This document shows positions 1-8,241 of a DNA stretch of 64,000 nucleotides, in pieces. Positions within the stretch are counted from its first letter, which is position 1. The number at the start of each line of letters is the position of its first letter. Location: the NCBI RefSeq assembly GCF_031181385.1, contig NZ_JAPSKV010000015.1, positions 42,780 to 106,779 of the forward strand, given 5' to 3'. This DNA is from Fredinandcohnia onubensis. GTDB taxonomy: Bacteria > Bacillota > Bacilli > Bacillales > Bacillaceae_L. The translations under genes and the position numbers were made by a program. The notes under the pieces are model-generated. The model was given only the letters and a program-made list of their open reading frames with translations, was not told the origin of the DNA and searched no databases.

Positions 1-231
1 TTTATCCCGCATTAACGGGCAGTATATCCACACTCAAAACTTTAGTGAAAACATAGGAGTTTAAACGGGAAAACTGCCCGTAAAAGCCCGATCATTGAAC
101 AAAGACTAAGAGCGCCACGTCCTGTGGCAACGTCTTTGTGACACACATCCTCTGTGCCTTAACTAACAATCACCGGGCCATAAAGAAACCCCGCTGATTG
201 AAGTTTCACTTTATCGAGAAGGACCTTTCCG
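1..231. other. gene-free stretch with inverted repeats
   Basis: No credible gene. The inverted repeat CGGGCAG (16-22) / CTGCCCG (74-80) and a second hairpin GCCAC (114-118) / GTGGC (124-128) are visible. The string GCCCGTAAAAG also occurs near 10826 between proC and proB, so this may be a dispersed intergenic repeat. It could equally be the 3' region of a gene outside the window. Confidence 0.35.
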
Positions 232-522
232 CTATTCACCCAAGTTCGATAACCATTGCTTTAATTTACTCTTTGGGTAATACACTGTTCCGTTTAATAC
301 TATATGAGGAATATCAGGATGCTCCTTTATCAATTGCTTTGCATCTTCTTTGGAAACCCCAATATGATAAGCGATATCCTTTTCTTTAATCAGTTCGTAT
401 AAATCATCTTCCTCAAGCTTTTCCATTACACCCTTCGCTTCAGGATTTTTAAAGTTTTTTAAGCCATCACCGATGAAATAACCTGCAGCTGCTATTCCTA
501 TGGCCAAAAATAAAAGACCCAT
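232..522 (-). CDS. small membrane-anchored helix-turn-helix protein
   Basis: A 96-residue protein. Residues 3-20 are a hydrophobic membrane segment (GLLFLAIGIAAAGYFIG). The rest is charged, and residues about 44-92 resemble an excisionase/MerR-like winged helix (a helix with IGVSKEDAKQLI, then a strand with VYYPKSKLKQWL). A membrane-tethered DNA-binding or adaptor protein is the most likely reading. I do not recognise a named family member and cannot assign a target. It stands alone on the minus strand, upstream of a stretch of inverted repeats. Confidence 0.7.
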   Translation of the reverse strand: MGLLFLAIGIAAAGYFIGDGLKNFKNPEAKGVMEKLEEDDLYELIKEKDIAYHIGVSKEDAKQLIKEHPDIPHIVLNGTVYYPKSKLKQWLSNLGE

Positions 523-644
523 CTTTACACCCCACTTTGTGGTATTTTACTTAGGAACGAATCCACTATGTATGTACGATATTTCCAACAAAAAGTTTCA
601 AATATTTTCCTGTTATAAAAAAAGAACCGGCTCACCGATTCTTT

Positions 645-1136
645 TTACGTATGTTTCTTCACTCGACTCGGATAATGAAAAATCATCCGAAGAATCGTGT
701 AAAATAACAAAATAAATATAATTGTATTCACAATCCAATGGGTACCAATCAGGATATTGGCAACCGCAAAAATTATAATTGGTTTTGTTAACGCAAACGC
801 ACACATCTTCCAAAGAAATTGAAATTTCAAATGGCGATGTGTAACCTTACTGACTCCTACACCCGCTCCCGCTAAAGCTGAAATCCCTGCGATTCCTAGA
901 AACAGCATTAAAAATGGGTAAAAAAGGAGGACTTGAATGATATAAATATTCTGAGGAATACCACTGTCCTTATAGGAGTCGTCCAAAAGTAAGTTGATTT
1001 CAATTGGAAGTGCGACTATAAACAATAATAGAAGGAGGAAAAGGATTGTATTTCTCATTTCCAACCTATTCAGTTGCTTCATTGCTGCCTTATTCGGCAA
1101 TCGCAAACTATCCATAAATGTTGATATGAGTTTCAC
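645..1136 (-). CDS. integral membrane protein of unknown function
   Basis: A 163-residue protein with a short polar N-terminus (about 25 residues) and three or four hydrophobic segments, at roughly 28-50, 68-92, 108-128 and 130-152. The C-terminus is basic (SRVKKHT), consistent with a cytoplasmic tail. I see no catalytic motif. A loose resemblance to small Bacillus membrane proteins of the DUF1189 type is possible but unproven. It is separated from the flanking genes by short gaps and seems to be transcribed alone. Confidence 0.6.
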   Translation of the reverse strand: MKLISTFMDSLRLPNKAAMKQLNRLEMRNTILFLLLLLFIVALPIEINLLLDDSYKDSGIPQNIYIIQVLLFYPFLMLFLGIAGISALAGAGVGVSKVTHRHLKFQFLWKMCAFALTKPIIIFAVANILIGTHWIVNTIIFILLFYTILRMIFHYPSRVKKHT

Positions 1137-1212
1137 ATAAAGCCACTCGCTTCATCTAAGAGTTATTTTAACTTAAAGATACCTTTCCAAATAAGGAAAG
1201 GTACCCACATGA

Positions 1213-1698
1213 TTATTTATAAAATTCATCAGGAATATTGCCGAATTTACGGTTGTGATAAAGAAGTGGTGCTTTACTATAATTTTCAATCTCTACCACT
1301 TCACCGATTAGGATTGTATGGTCACCCGCTTCAATCGTCTTATGAGTTTTACAATGTAAAACTCCCGCAGTTCCCTTAAGGATTGGAAGATTGTTATCGG
1401 ACATTTCCCATTCACAATTACCAAATCGATCTGTTCCCTTGCTTGCAAAAAGGGCACAAATATCCCCTTGGTCCCCAGCTAATACATGAACCGCAAATTT
1501 ATCGGCATTTGTAAAAATATCATAAGTGGACACTCGCTTATCAATTGACCATAAAATCAATGTTGGATCTAATGAAACAGAGGCAAATGAGTTTACTGTG
1601 AGCCCAAGTGGTACTCCATTTTCATCAGTCGTCGTTACTACGGTTACACCCGTCGGATAATTCCCCATTACGTCTTTAAAAGTCTGTACTTTATCCAA
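1213..1698 (-). CDS. flavin reductase family protein (FMN-binding split barrel)
   Basis: About 161 residues of the HpaC/flavin-reductase-like family, which binds FMN and reduces flavin with NAD(P)H, often to feed a monooxygenase. Diagnostic stretches are FKDVMGNYPTGVTVVTT, GLTVNSFASVSLDPTLILWSI, the HVL segment and GDHTILIGEVVEI followed by PLLYHNRKFG. The start chosen is TTG at 1698, because GGAAAGGTG lies 8 nt upstream and the family begins near there. An ATG at 1734 would add 12 unconserved residues. No monooxygenase partner is adjacent, so the physiological acceptor is unknown. Confidence 0.85.
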   Translation of the reverse strand: MDKVQTFKDVMGNYPTGVTVVTTTDENGVPLGLTVNSFASVSLDPTLILWSIDKRVSTYDIFTNADKFAVHVLAGDQGDICALFASKGTDRFGNCEWEMSDNNLPILKGTAGVLHCKTHKTIEAGDHTILIGEVVEIENYSKAPLLYHNRKFGNIPDEFYK

Positions 1699-1830
1699 AG
1701 TTCCCACACCTTTCCATGCACTGACACACTTCATTTTAGTATTTTCAAAATGTATAATTTCAGCTTACTTAAATTTATTAGTTTAACTATATCATGATTA
1801 CAATGACAATTCTAATTGAATGCATTTCGT

Positions 1831-2676
1831 TTAGTGCCTATAAATATTCTCCTGGCGAATCCATTTCGTCGCGACCCATTTTTCACCTTTAGATACAGGA
1901 ATACTTGAATGAAGGGACATCCGGTCTACCTCACCCTTACTATTTCCGTACTGAAAATAAACAGCAGATCCTTTCTTCGGAACTATCGAAACGCCCGCTT
2001 TAGGAAAAACAGTCTCTCCCCCTGCAAGTACATCATTTAAATAGATGAGGAACGTTCCCACCCGCTGACCACCTTTATCAGGGTCTACCTTACTTGGTGG
2101 AAAATAGTCAAAATGACTTTTGTACTCCTCGCCAATTCCATAATTCAATACCTGGAGCCCTTCTCCATTTTCAATCGAAAACTCCGTTAATTGCGCAATT
2201 CTATTTTCTACTTTCTTAATAAACTCATTTTCTCGCAGATAAAAAGACATACCTTTGCTAGTTCGACCAGTAGCTGCTTTTTCTTCACCAGTCTTCGGAT
2301 CAATGACTGTTGAGGGCTTAAGGCGGCTTCGTGACATTTCAATCAACTGGTCACATTCCTCATAACTTAAGAAGTTATCCAAATGTAAAATAAATGGCTT
2401 TTCTACTTTTGAGAGGACCTTAATTTCACGGTCACTTGTATGTAAAACACTTCCCTTTTTCGCGATTTCGGGCTGTTCATATTCATATGGAGCTTGCACA
2501 CCTGGTGTGTTTATCGGTTTATTTCCAACGATTCGAAACAGAGTGGTATATGATAGCTTAGGGTCATAGCCTTTTCGAATCATTGCATCTACAATCGCTT
2601 CAGGGTTAACGCCACTGTTTAATGTTTTAATAATCCAATCCATGAGTGCACCTGGAATCTTATTCACTTTCTCCAT
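1831..2676 (-). CDS. 2OG-Fe(II) dioxygenase, prolyl 4-hydroxylase-like
   Basis: A 281-residue protein whose residues about 95-275 form a P4H-type 2-oxoglutarate/Fe(II) oxygenase fold. The iron ligands are H188 and D190 (SHFDYF) and H256 (LHSSIPV), and the 2OG-binding Lys is K266 (SKGEKW). GGETVFP at 219-225 is also typical. The N-terminal 60 residues form a helical region with no recognised function. Family members hydroxylate proline, and B. anthracis has a related, shorter enzyme. The substrate here is unknown; candidates are collagen-like spore proteins or elongation factor Tu. The ribosome binding site GAGGAGA precedes the ATG. Confidence 0.85.
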   Translation of the reverse strand: MEKVNKIPGALMDWIIKTLNSGVNPEAIVDAMIRKGYDPKLSYTTLFRIVGNKPINTPGVQAPYEYEQPEIAKKGSVLHTSDREIKVLSKVEKPFILHLDNFLSYEECDQLIEMSRSRLKPSTVIDPKTGEEKAATGRTSKGMSFYLRENEFIKKVENRIAQLTEFSIENGEGLQVLNYGIGEEYKSHFDYFPPSKVDPDKGGQRVGTFLIYLNDVLAGGETVFPKAGVSIVPKKGSAVYFQYGNSKGEVDRMSLHSSIPVSKGEKWVATKWIRQENIYRH

Positions 2677-2818
2677 TTCTATCTCTCCTCATAGCCCTTG
2701 ATTGAGCGATTGGACAAGTAACCCCCATTCCTTTCGCTCTGTGTAATCCCTTACATTCTATTGTAATATAAATAAGTAAAATTGTGGTAGCAATTACTTT
2801 ATTTCTAAAGTTTTGTCT

Positions 2819-3090
2819 CAATCAGCACTGCATTCTGACTCTCTTGTGCTGATTTCCTACTCTCTCTGTCACAATCAGCACTCTATTCTGACTCTCCTCT
2901 GTTGATTTCCCACTCTCTCTGTCACAATCAGCACTCTATTCTGACTCTCATCTACTGATTTCCTACTCCCTCTGTCGCAATCAGCACTCTATTCCGACTC
3001 CCCTCTACTGATTTCCCACTCTCTCTGTCCCAATCAGCACTCTATTCCGACTCTCCTCTGCTGATTTCCCACTCTCTTTGTCGCAATCAG
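2819..3090. repeat. 53-bp tandem repeat, five units plus a partial sixth
   Basis: The string CAATCAG recurs at 2819, 2872, 2925, 2978, 3031 and 3084, an exact 53-bp period. Each unit carries a potential stem-loop AATCAGCA / TGCTGATT, and in some units the right arm has changed to TGTTGATT or ACTGATT. The units are strongly pyrimidine-rich on the plus strand. The array fills most of the gap between the dioxygenase and the MerR gene. No protein is assigned. Confidence 0.9.
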
Positions 3091-3213
3091 TGTTTTGTTC
3101 GAATACAACACAGTTGATACCCACATCTCTGGCCAAATACACGGGACAACTCCTAGTAAAATTCCTCCAAGACCACGTACAAACTGAAATAATTCTCACT
3201 TAGAACAAAAAAA

Positions 3214-3238
3214 GGGCAAGATCCAAATGGTCTCACCC
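3214..3238 (-). terminator. intrinsic terminator of the MerR-family gene
   Basis: On the minus strand GGGTGAGA pairs with TCTTGCCC (with G-T pairs), followed by seven T. It lies just downstream of the stop at 3257. Confidence 0.7.
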
Positions 3239-3256
3239 CTAAAAAACTCATACACC

Positions 3257-4024
3257 CTATTCACTCTTTTGCCCTGTGTACGCAAATATCGCATCTCTCA
3301 AGAATTCTGCGGTTCCTGGCTGTTGCTTGTCATAATACGCTGTGAATCTCTCGTCATCGACGTACATTTGCGCCAAGCCTGCATGTGCTTCTTTACTATA
3401 TTGTGGCCAAAAATACATAATCCACTGTTTATGCAGTTCAGCCGCTTTCTGGCCGAGTTCTCCAGTTGGATTGCCAGTCTTCATCGCATCACTTAAGGTC
3501 TCCATTAATTCCTCAGAAAGACGGGTCACCGCCTCATGGTCCTCTTTAGACATATTCATGAATTTCTCGTTTGATTGTTTAACTGTTTCATCGCCATATT
3601 TTTCACGGATTTCTTTTCCGTATTTTTTCTCATTTTCTTCAAGGGCTTTCTTTTTAAAGCCTTCAAATTTTTCTTGATCAGACATACTAACTCTCCCTTC
3701 TTTTTGCGCAATGGTTTTTTCGACATTGGCAATGAGTAGATCGATTTGTTTTCGTTTATCAAGGAGCTGCTCTCGATGTTCCTTGAGTGCTTTAGATTCA
3801 TCAAAGGCAGGATTGGTCATTATTTGTTTGATATCTGTTAGATTGACCCCGAGCTCACGGTAAAAAAGAATTTGTTGAAGACGATTGACTTCGTCCTGGC
3901 CATAAATTCGGTAGCCCGATGAATTAATTCTTGCCGGCTTAAGAATTCCAATTTCATCGTAGTACCTTAAAGTTCTTGTGCTTACTCCTGCTAGTTTCGC
4001 TAGCCTTTGTACCGTATACTCCAT
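3257..4024 (-). CDS. mta: MerR-family regulator with TipAS drug-binding domain, Mta-like
   Basis: About 255 residues. Residues 1-70 are a MerR winged helix (YTVQRLAKLAGVSTRTLRYYDEIG, then SGYRIY), 75-110 a dimerisation coiled coil, and about 115-255 a TipAS effector domain ending near YFWPQYSKEAHAGLAQMYVDDERF. B. subtilis Mta (257 aa) has this layout and activates multidrug efflux genes after binding lipophilic drugs. The start is ATG 4024, preceded by AGGGGGTGAT. An upstream ATG at 4048 lies inside that leader. The neighbouring RND pump is a possible target, but I saw no long-spacer MerR-type promoter between them. Confidence 0.85.
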   Translation of the reverse strand: MEYTVQRLAKLAGVSTRTLRYYDEIGILKPARINSSGYRIYGQDEVNRLQQILFYRELGVNLTDIKQIMTNPAFDESKALKEHREQLLDKRKQIDLLIANVEKTIAQKEGRVSMSDQEKFEGFKKKALEENEKKYGKEIREKYGDETVKQSNEKFMNMSKEDHEAVTRLSEELMETLSDAMKTGNPTGELGQKAAELHKQWIMYFWPQYSKEAHAGLAQMYVDDERFTAYYDKQQPGTAEFLRDAIFAYTGQKSE

Positions 4025-4133
4025 CTCATCACCCCCTGATAATCTCAATTTACACCTTTACGCAACGTTAAGGTCAACACATATTCAAAAAATTTTTAGC
4101 TGAACACAAATATGACTTCCAAGACAACAAAAA

Positions 4134-4164
4134 GCCCCACAAGATATGTATAACCTTGTAGGGC
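4134..4164 (-). terminator. intrinsic terminator of the RND transporter gene
   Basis: On the minus strand GCCCTACAAG pairs with CTTGTGGGGC, followed by TTTTTGTT, directly after the stop at 4173. Confidence 0.85.
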
Positions 4165-4172
4165 CAAAAGAA

Positions 4173-7100
4173 TTAGTTTTCTTGAATGTTTTTACGGTCT
4201 TTCTTAAAGATTTTAGACAAAATTTCATAGACGATTGGCACAACTAGAAGTGTTAATAGAGTCGAACTTGCGAGTCCACCGATAACGGTAATACCCAGCC
4301 CTTTCGATATTAAACCTCCGCCACCTTCGCCAAATAATAACGGAATTAACGCACCCATTGTAGCAAATGCCGTCATTAAGATTGGGCGTAAACGTGTTGC
4401 GCCAGCCTCAAGAACAGCTTCACGCATTGTTAATCCATCACGTTCCATATGAATAATTCGGTCTACTAGAACGATGGCGTTTGTAACCACTATACCGATC
4501 AACATCAACAGACCCATCATAACCGATACCGAAATGGTTTCGTCTGCTATCAATAATCCAACAAACGAACCAATAATTGCAAATGGAAGGGAGAATAGAA
4601 TCGCAAACGGTGCAACTCCTTCACCAAATGTTACAACAAGGATGAAGTACACAATGGCAATCGCTGCAAGCATTGCAAGACCTAGTTGAGTAAATGTTTC
4701 AACCATGTCAGCTTGAACACCGGCAATATCAAGTGTTACGCCTTTTGGAAGGTCTAGCTCATCAACTTCTTCTCCAACTTTAGCTGTTACTTTTGAAATA
4801 TCATCGCCAATAATGGTTCCTGAAACGGAAGCATAGTACTCACCTTTACTACGAGCAAGTGTATTTAAGGCTGTACCTTCTTCAACCGTTACTAAATCAG
4901 ATAGAGGCATAGTTGTACCCACTGCTGTTGGTACTTGAGTTGCAAGAAGATCGTCTATTGATTCAGGTGTAGCTACTTCTTCCTGCTGAACAACAACCTC
5001 CAATGTATTTCCGTCTTTTTCAACAGTTGTGATAACCTCTTGTGAGCGGTCCGGATTTAGCATCATCACAATTTGGCCAGTTGTAAGTCCATATTGTAAT
5101 AGTTCATCCTGCTCAACATTGAATGTGTACTCTACATATGCATCCTCAGCACTTGAAGATACATCCTCTAAGCCGTCTGCATCATTCATTACACCTTCAA
5201 CCATATCAACTGCATCATAAAGCTTATCTAAATCTTCACTGTATAAAGTATAACTTACTTCATTTGTGCTCATTGACATAGAAGAGAAATTCTGGCTCTT
5301 CCACTCACCTGATTGGCCAATATTAAACACATACTCTTCGACTTCTTCGCGGACTTCTGCGAAGTTCTCCATTTCCGGATCAAATATGAGGTACATGAGC
5401 GCACCGTCACCGCCGCCTCCCATCATCGCTGCCATTGGGTCGCCGCTTTCCGTAACAGAAACCTGAAGAATATCAATATCTTCTCGTTTTAATAGCTCTT
5501 CTTCTACCGTTGCAACATTATCTAAGGTTTCATCCTTTAACTCACCAGTACCTGGCGTGTAAGTTAGATACATTACCTTTTCTTCTTCGCTACCCATAAA
5601 ACTAAATCCAATGAGTGGTGTTAATGCTAAGCTACCGACTAATAATAATACGGACAGCACTGATACAATAATTTTATGATTCAGCGACCAATTTAAAATA
5701 CCTTTATACCAGTTTGCAAGCTTACCTACTTCTTTATGCTTTGACTCTGTTTTTTCAACATAGAGCTGTTTCTTAAACAACGTATGTGATAAAGCAGGAA
5801 CGATTGTTATCGCAACTAGTAAGGAAGCCCCTAAAGCAAAAGTCATTGTTAATGCGAACGGCATGAACAATTCCCCAACCATACCGCCTACAAAAATTAA
5901 CGGTGCAAAAACCGCAACCGTAACTAACGTGGAGGAGAGGATTGGTTTGAACATTTCAAGCGTTGCTTCACGAATTAAGGCACGACCATTTAGCTTTTCT
6001 TCTTTTAAATGTAATCTTCGATAAATATTTTCAACAACAACGATGGAGTCATCAATTACACGTCCAATTGCAACCGTAACTGCTCCTAGTGTCATTAAAT
6101 TTAACGTAATATCCATCCACTTCAGTAGCAATAATGCCATAAAAATGGAAACTGGAATCGAAACAATTGAAATAATTGTTGATCTAAAATTACGAAGGAA
6201 AAGCAGGATAATTAAGACCGCGATCAAGCCACCAAATAGTGCTTTTTCTACCATTGTTGCAACTGATTTTTCAATTGGCTCTCCTTGGTCTAGTGAAACA
6301 TCAATAACGAGACCTTCAACTCTTTCCTGCTCGTCATTAATAAGCTCCTTTACTTCGTTTACCACATCTACTGTGTTTGCTTGTTGTTCTTTAACAATTT
6401 GAATGGCAATAGCATCTTCTCCGTTCGTACGAGATACGGATTGAACACGTCCAACCTCTTCAATTGTAGCAATATCACCAAGCTTCACGAATGGCTGCGG
6501 ATTATTTTCACTAGGTGTAACAGGAATTAACATTTCCTTTAACTCATCTGCTGTCATGAACTTTCCGTCAATCGCAACAGCTTGTTCACCTTCTTTAAAT
6601 TCAAAAAGTCCTAGTGATACTGACATATCACTTGCTTGGATCATCTGTTTGACTGAATCCTCTGTTAAGTCAAGCTCAGCCATTTTTTCACTATTATAAG
6701 TAAGTTGTACTTCCTCAATATGCTGACCTGTGATCGTTGCAGAGCCAACCCCATCAAGCTTTTCAATCTTAGGGAGCAAAACATCTTCAACTGTTGATGT
6801 TAATTCCACAATATCTTCTGTTTTACTACTTACGCTTAATGCCACAACCGGCATCATATTCATACTAATTGCTGTTATGACAGGCTCTTGTGCAGCTTCT
6901 GGCAAAATAACTGCATCTAAGGCAGATTGTAGGGCACGCTTTGCCTCATCCATATCCTCGCCATATTCATATTCAACTTGAATATTAGCCATGTTCGAAT
7001 AGGAATTTGAATAAACAGATTTAACCCCATCAAGTCCCTCAACCGCTTTTTCAATTGGCATCGAGACATCTTCCATTACCTGTTCAGGAGTTGCACCAGG

Positions 7101-7256
7101 ATATACGTCCATAACCATTAGGAAAGGAATCGATATATCTGGAATCGTTTCTGTCTTCATTTGTGTACCTGAATAAATTCCAGATACCGTTATAATAATT
7201 GTTAATAACCAAACCGCAAGTTTGTTTTTTAGTACAAAATTGGCTATACCTCTCAC
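4173..7256 (-). CDS. swrC: RND-family efflux permease, SwrC/AcrB type
   Basis: About 1027 residues with the full RND layout: one N-terminal membrane helix, a large extracytoplasmic loop beginning PDISIPFLMVMDVYPGATPEQV, helices 2-6 with GRVIDDSIVVVENI in TM4, a second loop, then helices 8-12. B. subtilis SwrC (about 1065 aa) exports surfactin and related lipophilic compounds and acts without an outer-membrane partner. An ATG exists at 7292, but the predicted -10 box ends 6 nt before it, so that start would leave almost no leader. GTG 7256 has AGGTG 5 nt upstream and fits the family N-terminus (RGIANFVLKNK). It is divergent from its likely TetR repressor. Confidence 0.92.
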   Translation of the reverse strand: MRGIANFVLKNKLAVWLLTIIITVSGIYSGTQMKTETIPDISIPFLMVMDVYPGATPEQVMEDVSMPIEKAVEGLDGVKSVYSNSYSNMANIQVEYEYGEDMDEAKRALQSALDAVILPEAAQEPVITAISMNMMPVVALSVSSKTEDIVELTSTVEDVLLPKIEKLDGVGSATITGQHIEEVQLTYNSEKMAELDLTEDSVKQMIQASDMSVSLGLFEFKEGEQAVAIDGKFMTADELKEMLIPVTPSENNPQPFVKLGDIATIEEVGRVQSVSRTNGEDAIAIQIVKEQQANTVDVVNEVKELINDEQERVEGLVIDVSLDQGEPIEKSVATMVEKALFGGLIAVLIILLFLRNFRSTIISIVSIPVSIFMALLLLKWMDITLNLMTLGAVTVAIGRVIDDSIVVVENIYRRLHLKEEKLNGRALIREATLEMFKPILSSTLVTVAVFAPLIFVGGMVGELFMPFALTMTFALGASLLVAITIVPALSHTLFKKQLYVEKTESKHKEVGKLANWYKGILNWSLNHKIIVSVLSVLLLVGSLALTPLIGFSFMGSEEEKVMYLTYTPGTGELKDETLDNVATVEEELLKREDIDILQVSVTESGDPMAAMMGGGGDGALMYLIFDPEMENFAEVREEVEEYVFNIGQSGEWKSQNFSSMSMSTNEVSYTLYSEDLDKLYDAVDMVEGVMNDADGLEDVSSSAEDAYVEYTFNVEQDELLQYGLTTGQIVMMLNPDRSQEVITTVEKDGNTLEVVVQQEEVATPESIDDLLATQVPTAVGTTMPLSDLVTVEEGTALNTLARSKGEYYASVSGTIIGDDISKVTAKVGEEVDELDLPKGVTLDIAGVQADMVETFTQLGLAMLAAIAIVYFILVVTFGEGVAPFAILFSLPFAIIGSFVGLLIADETISVSVMMGLLMLIGIVVTNAIVLVDRIIHMERDGLTMREAVLEAGATRLRPILMTAFATMGALIPLLFGEGGGGLISKGLGITVIGGLASSTLLTLLVVPIVYEILSKIFKKDRKNIQEN

Positions 7257-7274
7257 ACTTACACCTACCCTAGA

Positions 7275-7321
7275 TTGACTTATTAAACCCATTTATTTAT
7301 AATAATGACCATTCAGTCATT
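7275..7321. promoter_or_regulatory. back-to-back promoters sharing one TetR-type operator
   Basis: Plus strand: TTGACT (7275-7280), 17 bp, TATAAT (7298-7303), reading to the TetR gene. Minus strand: TTGACA (7327-7322), 17 bp, TATTAT (7304-7299), reading to the pump. The inverted repeat AATGAC-N6-GTCATT (7304-7321) lies at the plus-strand +1 and fills the spacer of the minus-strand promoter. One bound TetR dimer would block both. Confidence 0.8.
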
Positions 7322-7354
7322 TGTCAATGATAGAGAACGGGAGAGAAGCGTAAA

Positions 7355-8182
7355 ATGGTAAAAAAACAACTTATAATGGAAAAGGCACTAGAGCTATTTG
7401 CAAAACAAGGTTTTGAGGCAACATCCGTTCAACAAATTACCGAACAGTGCGGAATTTCAAAGGGTGCTTTCTACCTCTCTTTCAAGTCAAAAGATGAATT
7501 AATCATCGCCCTAATTGACCAGTTTATGGAGCAAATTTTTTCTGATATTGACCACTTAGTCAGAAACAAAAAAGATACAGAAAATCTTCTGTTTGAATAT
7601 TATTATGTAAGTTTACAGTCATTTAAAGAACACTCACATTTTGCGAATATTTTAATGAAAGAGTATACCCAGTCTCTTAACGAAAAATTAATTCTTAAAA
7701 TGCATTATTATGACAAACTAGGTAATACAGTGATTCTCTTGATGATTGACCGCATTTATGGAGAAAAAGCGGAGCATATAAAATATGACCTACTCTATTG
7801 TATTAAAGGTTTTATGAGAATGTATTCGGAGCTCTTTTTGTATCAGCTTGTTCCATTGGATATTGACCTCCTTTGTCAGTCCCTAGTGGAAAAAACAGAT
7901 TTATTAGCTCATGGTATGACCCTTCCTTTTCTAAAAAAAGAGCTTATGGAATCATCTACACAGGGTGAGGTCACGAAGGAACAAATGATTTCGTTAATTG
8001 AGGAGAAAGTAAAAGAAATGGAGGATTCCATTGAAAAGGAATCCCTGCTGCTATTACAGGAACAGTTGGATGAACGAACATATAGCCCTGCAATTATAAA
8101 CGGACTCTTGGAAAACATCCGGAACCATCCACATTGTAAATGGATCGCTCATTTACTAAGTACCCATTTTGAGGAACAATGA
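7355..8182 (+). CDS. yerO: TetR/AcrR-family repressor, YerO-like
   Basis: A 275-residue protein. Residues 1-50 are a TetR helix-turn-helix (EKALELFAKQGFEATSVQQITEQCGISKGAFYLSFKSKDELI), followed by a long helical ligand-binding domain and an extra C-terminal helical segment from about residue 200. YerO of B. subtilis, of similar length, sits divergently upstream of swrC, so both sequence and arrangement match. GGGAGAG lies upstream of the ATG. The shared operator at 7304-7321 implies autorepression and repression of the pump. It ends in a bidirectional terminator facing proA. Confidence 0.85.
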   Translation: MVKKQLIMEKALELFAKQGFEATSVQQITEQCGISKGAFYLSFKSKDELIIALIDQFMEQIFSDIDHLVRNKKDTENLLFEYYYVSLQSFKEHSHFANILMKEYTQSLNEKLILKMHYYDKLGNTVILLMIDRIYGEKAEHIKYDLLYCIKGFMRMYSELFLYQLVPLDIDLLCQSLVEKTDLLAHGMTLPFLKKELMESSTQGEVTKEQMISLIEEKVKEMEDSIEKESLLLLQEQLDERTYSPAIINGLLENIRNHPHCKWIAHLLSTHFEEQ

Positions 8183-8201
8183 ATTTGTCCCTTTCTTCAA
8201 A

Positions 8202-8236
8202 AAACAAGACAGGATGCTGAGCATTCTGTCTTGTTT
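8202..8236. terminator. bidirectional intrinsic terminator
   Basis: AAACAAGACAGGATGC (8202-8217), loop TGA, GCATTCTGTCTTGTTT (8221-8236). The stem is nearly perfect, with A-runs and T-runs on both flanks. It serves the convergent TetR gene and proA. Confidence 0.9.
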
Positions 8237-8241
8237 CGTTA

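Noticed and set aside
613..813. Overlapping frames in the membrane-protein gene at 645-1136
   Set aside because: Alternative-frame shadow; composition is random and the membrane protein in the main frame is convincing.
2819..3090. CRISPR-like array
   Set aside because: Whole 53-bp units repeat without alternating unique spacers, and no cas genes are near.
3005..3199. 64-codon minus-strand frame over the tandem repeats
   Set aside because: Its coding part is repeat sequence plus low-complexity flank, with no ribosome binding site or protein-like composition.
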